The position numbers and the translations under genes were made by a program. Positions 61,577 through 64,000 of a DNA stretch of 64,000 nucleotides are shown here, in pieces. The DNA comes from an uncultured Eisenbergiella sp. (GTDB taxonomy: Bacteria > Bacillota > Clostridia > Lachnospirales > Lachnospiraceae). Where the stretch lies: assembly GCA_910585455.1 (NCBI GenBank), contig CAJUEL010000005.1:83411-147410 (forward strand), in the 5' to 3' direction. How positions within the stretch are numbered: position 1 is the stretch's first letter; every line of letters starts with the position of its first letter. The notes below the pieces were generated by a model. It made no database searches. It was not told the origin of the DNA and worked only from the letters and a program-made list of their open reading frames with translations.

Positions 61577-62311
61577 TTACATCTGCCTGGAATTTTCTGA
61601 TTCCCTGACGAACCTTTTTCCATATACGTAAAGGAACATTCCAAATCCGATTATTGCAAAGCACACCGCATACTTCCAATACTGAGGTTCTCCTTCAATT
61701 CCTGTGGCTATATCTGATGATTTAGATAGTTTAAGCTGATATTTTCCCTCACAAAATCCACCTCCAATAAAAGCTGACGTGACTATGAAAGCCAAAGCCA
61801 TACACCATTTTTTAATCCAAAAAGCTATAAGCCTGGAAATTTCAATGTTATTTTGATCCATAATTCCCGCCACCCATAAAAGGGCATGGATGACTAACGG
61901 ATATGCCATATAAATCATGATAATTCCTGTTACATTGACAGCGCCGAATGTTAAATATGCGCCTTCCGCACTTTGAAGCAGTATTACCGATCCCAGAGGA
62001 AAGAAATTCCCATTGCGCACGATGTGAAATTCCACTACCCCTAATGCGACCACCATACAGCAGGTGAGCATTAGCATACTCAACGCTAATCCCATATCGT
62101 TCAGATCTTCCATCAGCTTATGGTTTGAGCGGCAGGAAATGCCGCAGCTTCCGCAGTTTTTTCTTCCGATAAATCCACCCAGATAGGAAATCCCAAATAA
62201 AAACAGAGTTCCCAACAGATTATCTTCTCTGATGGCGCTATTCATGGATATGATCATCAAAAAATCAATCAGAATATTTGTAAAATGAAAGATGCCTTTC
62301 CCTTGAAACAT
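61577..62311 (-). CDS. Unknown membrane protein with a Cys cluster
   Basis: A 244-residue integral membrane protein with about six helices. I do not recognise the family; it lacks the AgrB peptidase residues. Between the first helices it has a cysteine cluster, C53, C56 and C60 (KNCGSCGISCRSNHK), which might bind a metal or form disulfides. A hydrophilic loop (GKYQLKLSKSSDIATGIEGE) precedes the last helix. It is the third gene on the minus strand after a LytTR regulator and a GHKL kinase, 57 bp from the kinase stop. A GAGGT site precedes the ATG. It could be a sensor partner, a permease or the regulated effector of this system. Confidence 0.7.
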   Translation of the reverse strand: MFQGKGIFHFTNILIDFLMIISMNSAIREDNLLGTLFLFGISYLGGFIGRKNCGSCGISCRSNHKLMEDLNDMGLALSMLMLTCCMVVALGVVEFHIVRNGNFFPLGSVILLQSAEGAYLTFGAVNVTGIIMIYMAYPLVIHALLWVAGIMDQNNIEISRLIAFWIKKWCMALAFIVTSAFIGGGFCEGKYQLKLSKSSDIATGIEGEPQYWKYAVCFAIIGFGMFLYVYGKRFVRESENSRQM

Positions 62312-62368
62312 TTCATTACCTCACAAAATGAACCTTTTTTCAAATATACAATAGATTTCCAGTAAAGT

Positions 62369-63082
62369 CTATACGATCATATTCGGCATGATAATTCTCA
62401 CATTGAACAGATTGTGAAGCTTTTCGACTTCCATTTTTCCGCCATACCTTTTGACAATTTCCTGCACATTTTGAAGGCCAAAACCATGGTCTACACGATC
62501 CCCGATGTTCAAGACTGGCTTTGCGGAATTTGCCCTTGTACAGGTATTGTTAATTTCTATATATAAAAATCCTTTATCCTGTGTCAGAACAATTCGGATT
62601 TTTTTATCCTCTGCTGTCACAACAGATTGAAATGCATTATCCAGTAAATTTCCCAGGATGATGCAGAAATCGACCTCATCAATGCTTCCGATGTTTTGCA
62701 GATTGATTTGGCGGGCGATCCGGATATATTCCGCACGGTATTCTGAAATTTTGCATTCGACCAGAAGGTTCCAGATTGTACCGGCGGATGTAAAATCATA
62801 TTCCAGTGCGTGAAAATTGTGAACCAATTCTGTTAAATGGTCGATCCCTGCATCAGTTTTTCCGGCTTTTAATAAATATTCTATACCTAACATTTGATTT
62901 CTTAAATCGTGTTTGAATCTGGACGCCTTTCTTTCATAGGTAATCAGCCTGCGAAAACTTGCCCGTTCCAGACGCACCATTTCCTCCAGTTGTTTGTTTT
63001 TTGCAGCAATAACTTTGTTTTTCGTGATTAATATCAGGATAATGATCAGTAGAAAAAGTATAAAAAGAAAATATGCCGTCAT
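62369..63082 (-). CDS. Short GHKL sensor histidine kinase (AgrC-like)
   Basis: A 237-residue kinase of the AgrC/GHKL type. One N-terminal membrane helix (about residues 4-20) is followed by a coiled-coil region and the phospho-acceptor H58 in RFKHDLRNQML; the N box is ILGNLLDNAFQS (N145) and the G box HGFGLQNVQEI. The usual six- or seven-helix sensor domain of AgrC is missing, so signal sensing must come from another protein, possibly the membrane protein encoded downstream. It starts 23 bp after the response regulator gene. It should phosphorylate that regulator. Confidence 0.88.
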   Translation of the reverse strand: MTAYFLFILFLLIIILILITKNKVIAAKNKQLEEMVRLERASFRRLITYERKASRFKHDLRNQMLGIEYLLKAGKTDAGIDHLTELVHNFHALEYDFTSAGTIWNLLVECKISEYRAEYIRIARQINLQNIGSIDEVDFCIILGNLLDNAFQSVVTAEDKKIRIVLTQDKGFLYIEINNTCTRANSAKPVLNIGDRVDHGFGLQNVQEIVKRYGGKMEVEKLHNLFNVRIIMPNMIV

Positions 63083-63105
63083 GGAAAGTCACCTGCCTGT
63101 GTTGA

Positions 63106-63834
63106 TCAGTCTGTATCTGTGTCATGTGTGGCAGCTTTTTTGGCAAACCAGTTTAACATGGTTATCTTGACCCTCTTTTGAAAGCTGCGGCTTACTGGAA
63201 TGGATGCTCCATTCTTGAGGTGGACGCAGGTGTGATTAAATTCAGCTACGTGGTTAAGGTTCACAAGATATCTGTTATGAATACGGATAAAATCGTAACA
63301 GGATAATTCTGATCCCACCACATCTAATTTGGTCCTGATCAGCAGGGGGTTATCTTTTGCAAAATACAGAGATACATAATGCTCTTCGCTTTGACAATAG
63401 AGAATGGTTGCTGGACTGACTTCAATCGATTTGGTTGCATTACTTAGAAAGACGGTTGACGCCCGTTGATGTTCAATCATTTTTAAATACTGGATAGTAT
63501 CCTTTAAGTCGTCTGATAGATGGGTTTTCCGGATAAAGGCGCTTGGCTTTTTGAAAAATGCGCGTTGCATGTAGGAATCGTATGCGCTCACAAAAATGAA
63601 TTCGGCAGATACCTGTAACTGGTGGAGCTCCTGTATGACATCAAAGCCGGAGATATCAGGCATTTCAATGTCGATAAAAAAGATATCATATTTTTTCCCG
63701 GTATATAAAATTTCCTTTGCGCTGGAAGCGATATCAACGCGAAGGGGAAGGCCGGAACGTTGGGCATATCTGATAACTGTTTTCTGAAAATTATTACAAA
63801 ATGTGATATCGTCATCAATTATGATCGCGTTCAT
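63106..63834 (-). CDS. LytTR-family response regulator (AgrA-like)
   Basis: A 242-residue regulator. The receiver domain has the acidic pocket (IIIDDD, residues 4-9) and phospho-acceptor D55 in IFFIDIEMPD; SAYDSYMQRAFFKKPSAFI is the switch/dimer region. The LytTR DNA-binding domain follows from about residue 137 with ILYCQSEEHYVSLYF and FIRIHNRYLVNLNHV, which are diagnostic. ATG 63834 follows GGATGGGGG; an open frame extends 12 codons further without a better site. It leads the minus-strand operon with a promoter at 63900-63928. Its targets are not visible; the surface-glycan island next door is a candidate but direct repeats for LytTR were not evident in the promoters I examined. Confidence 0.92.
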   Translation of the reverse strand: MNAIIIDDDITFCNNFQKTVIRYAQRSGLPLRVDIASSAKEILYTGKKYDIFFIDIEMPDISGFDVIQELHQLQVSAEFIFVSAYDSYMQRAFFKKPSAFIRKTHLSDDLKDTIQYLKMIEHQRASTVFLSNATKSIEVSPATILYCQSEEHYVSLYFAKDNPLLIRTKLDVVGSELSCYDFIRIHNRYLVNLNHVAEFNHTCVHLKNGASIPVSRSFQKRVKITMLNWFAKKAATHDTDTD

Positions 63835-63899
63835 CGTACCCCCATCCTTTGTTGCGCTTTGAAAAGCCATGAGATTTATAAAACATGTAGTGATAATGA

Positions 63900-63928
63900 A
63901 TTATACCTGATATTCGTGATTTTGTACA
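63900..63928 (-). promoter_or_regulatory. Promoter of the regulator operon
   Basis: On the minus strand TGTACA (63928-63923) and TATAAT (63905-63900) are separated by 17 bp and lie about 65 bp before ATG 63834. The -10 is perfect. The stretch 63929-64000 beyond it holds no gene that I can support. Confidence 0.65.
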
Positions 63929-64000
63929 GCACAGATCGCGAAAAAGCAGGATAACCGCATAAACAGTTACCCCAACTAAGCCTTGAAACCTGGCTCTCTT

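Noticed and set aside
61548..61631. A 27-codon + strand ORF with a good ribosome site (MKCLKKMPAPYICL...) beside the AgrC/AgrA-like genes, considered as an AgrD-type peptide
   Set aside because: It runs opposite to the regulatory operon, overlaps the end of the membrane gene, lacks the AgrD C-terminal pattern, and no AgrB is present.
59750..62361. A 14-bp direct repeat ACAATAGATTTCCA at 59750-59763 and 62348-62361 that brackets the IS21 remnant and the unknown membrane gene
   Set aside because: Several 14-bp repeats are expected by chance in 64 kb, especially AT-rich ones; flanking bases show no further similarity, and one copy is inside a minus-strand operon.
63965..63985. Sequence at the right edge whose complement reads TTGGGGTAACTGTTTA, similar to the flank of the hairpin at 29543
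   Set aside because: The match is about 13 bp and no matching second arm is present; too short to call a third copy.

Overview
The window looks like one large surface-glycan (capsule, exopolysaccharide or protein-glycan) biosynthesis island from a Clostridia-type Firmicute, most likely a Lachnospiraceae relative. The grounds are AGGAGG-type ribosome sites, frequent ATGA start/stop overlaps, TTG/GTG starts, a GHKL kinase with a LytTR regulator, and the protein family make-up. Almost every gene from the left edge to about 59750 lies on the + strand and is co-directional. Base composition is a mosaic: AT-rich (1-12423), GC-richer (12525-14078), very AT-rich (14100-15440), GC-richer (15661-about 29500), intermediate (to about 47500), then AT-rich (to 59750). 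This suggests assembly from exchanged modules.

Layout. (1) 1-7409: a nonulosonic (sialic/legionaminic-like) acid pathway: sugar nucleotidyltransferase, PglD/LegH-like acetyltransferase, NeuB, NeuC, methyltransferase, class III aminotransferase, NeuA and a Gfo/Idh oxidoreductase. (2) 7518-12423: nitrilase-type amidase, NodB deacetylase, a second paralogous oxidoreductase and two glycosyltransferases. (3) 12525-14078: a membrane-anchored SGNH (DltD-like) protein. (4) 14332-15433: a compact cassette of a small protein with a possible double-glycine leader and two unknown proteins, ended by a terminator. (5) 15661-22408: FkbH-like enzyme, aldo/keto reductase, split transketolase, MaoC-like protein, acyl carrier protein and MBOAT. 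With the SGNH protein this resembles a dlt-type tailoring system in which FkbH loads the carrier protein. The SGNH gene and the FkbH operon follow nearly identical 46-bp promoter segments.

(6) 22434-31617: a WecG-GT4 fusion, a PglK-like ABC flippase, a GT-C-like membrane protein, a polyprenyl-phosphate glycosyltransferase with a DUF2304 partner, and more glycosyltransferases. (7) 31683-40959: acyltransferase, glycosyltransferases, a WbpB/WbpD/WbpE set for a diacetamido-uronic acid, a GT61 enzyme and an asparagine-synthetase-like protein lacking the N-terminal Cys. (8) 41027-47548: a second CMP-sugar module in which a DRE-TIM aldolase fused to an MptE/DUF115-like domain sits between a cytidylyltransferase and a KdsC-like phosphatase, plus glycosyltransferases. 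(9) 47585-59749: a fucosyltransferase-fold enzyme, a second ABC flippase, GT-C proteins including a YfhO-type protein, a CsbB/GtrB-like glycosyltransferase and an FdtA/FdtB pair for a dTDP-3-amino-sugar.

The island ends at a decayed IS21-family element (about 59790-61391). Beyond it, on the minus strand, lies an operon with its own promoter: LytTR response regulator, short one-helix GHKL kinase and an unknown membrane protein with a Cys cluster. No tRNA, rRNA, CRISPR array, Wzx or Wzy was seen. The precursor enzymes WbpA and RmlA/RmlB and an initiating phosphoglycosyltransferase are not in the window. The strongest candidates for undescribed biology are the FkbH-ACP-MBOAT-SGNH system and the aldolase-based CMP-ulosonate module.
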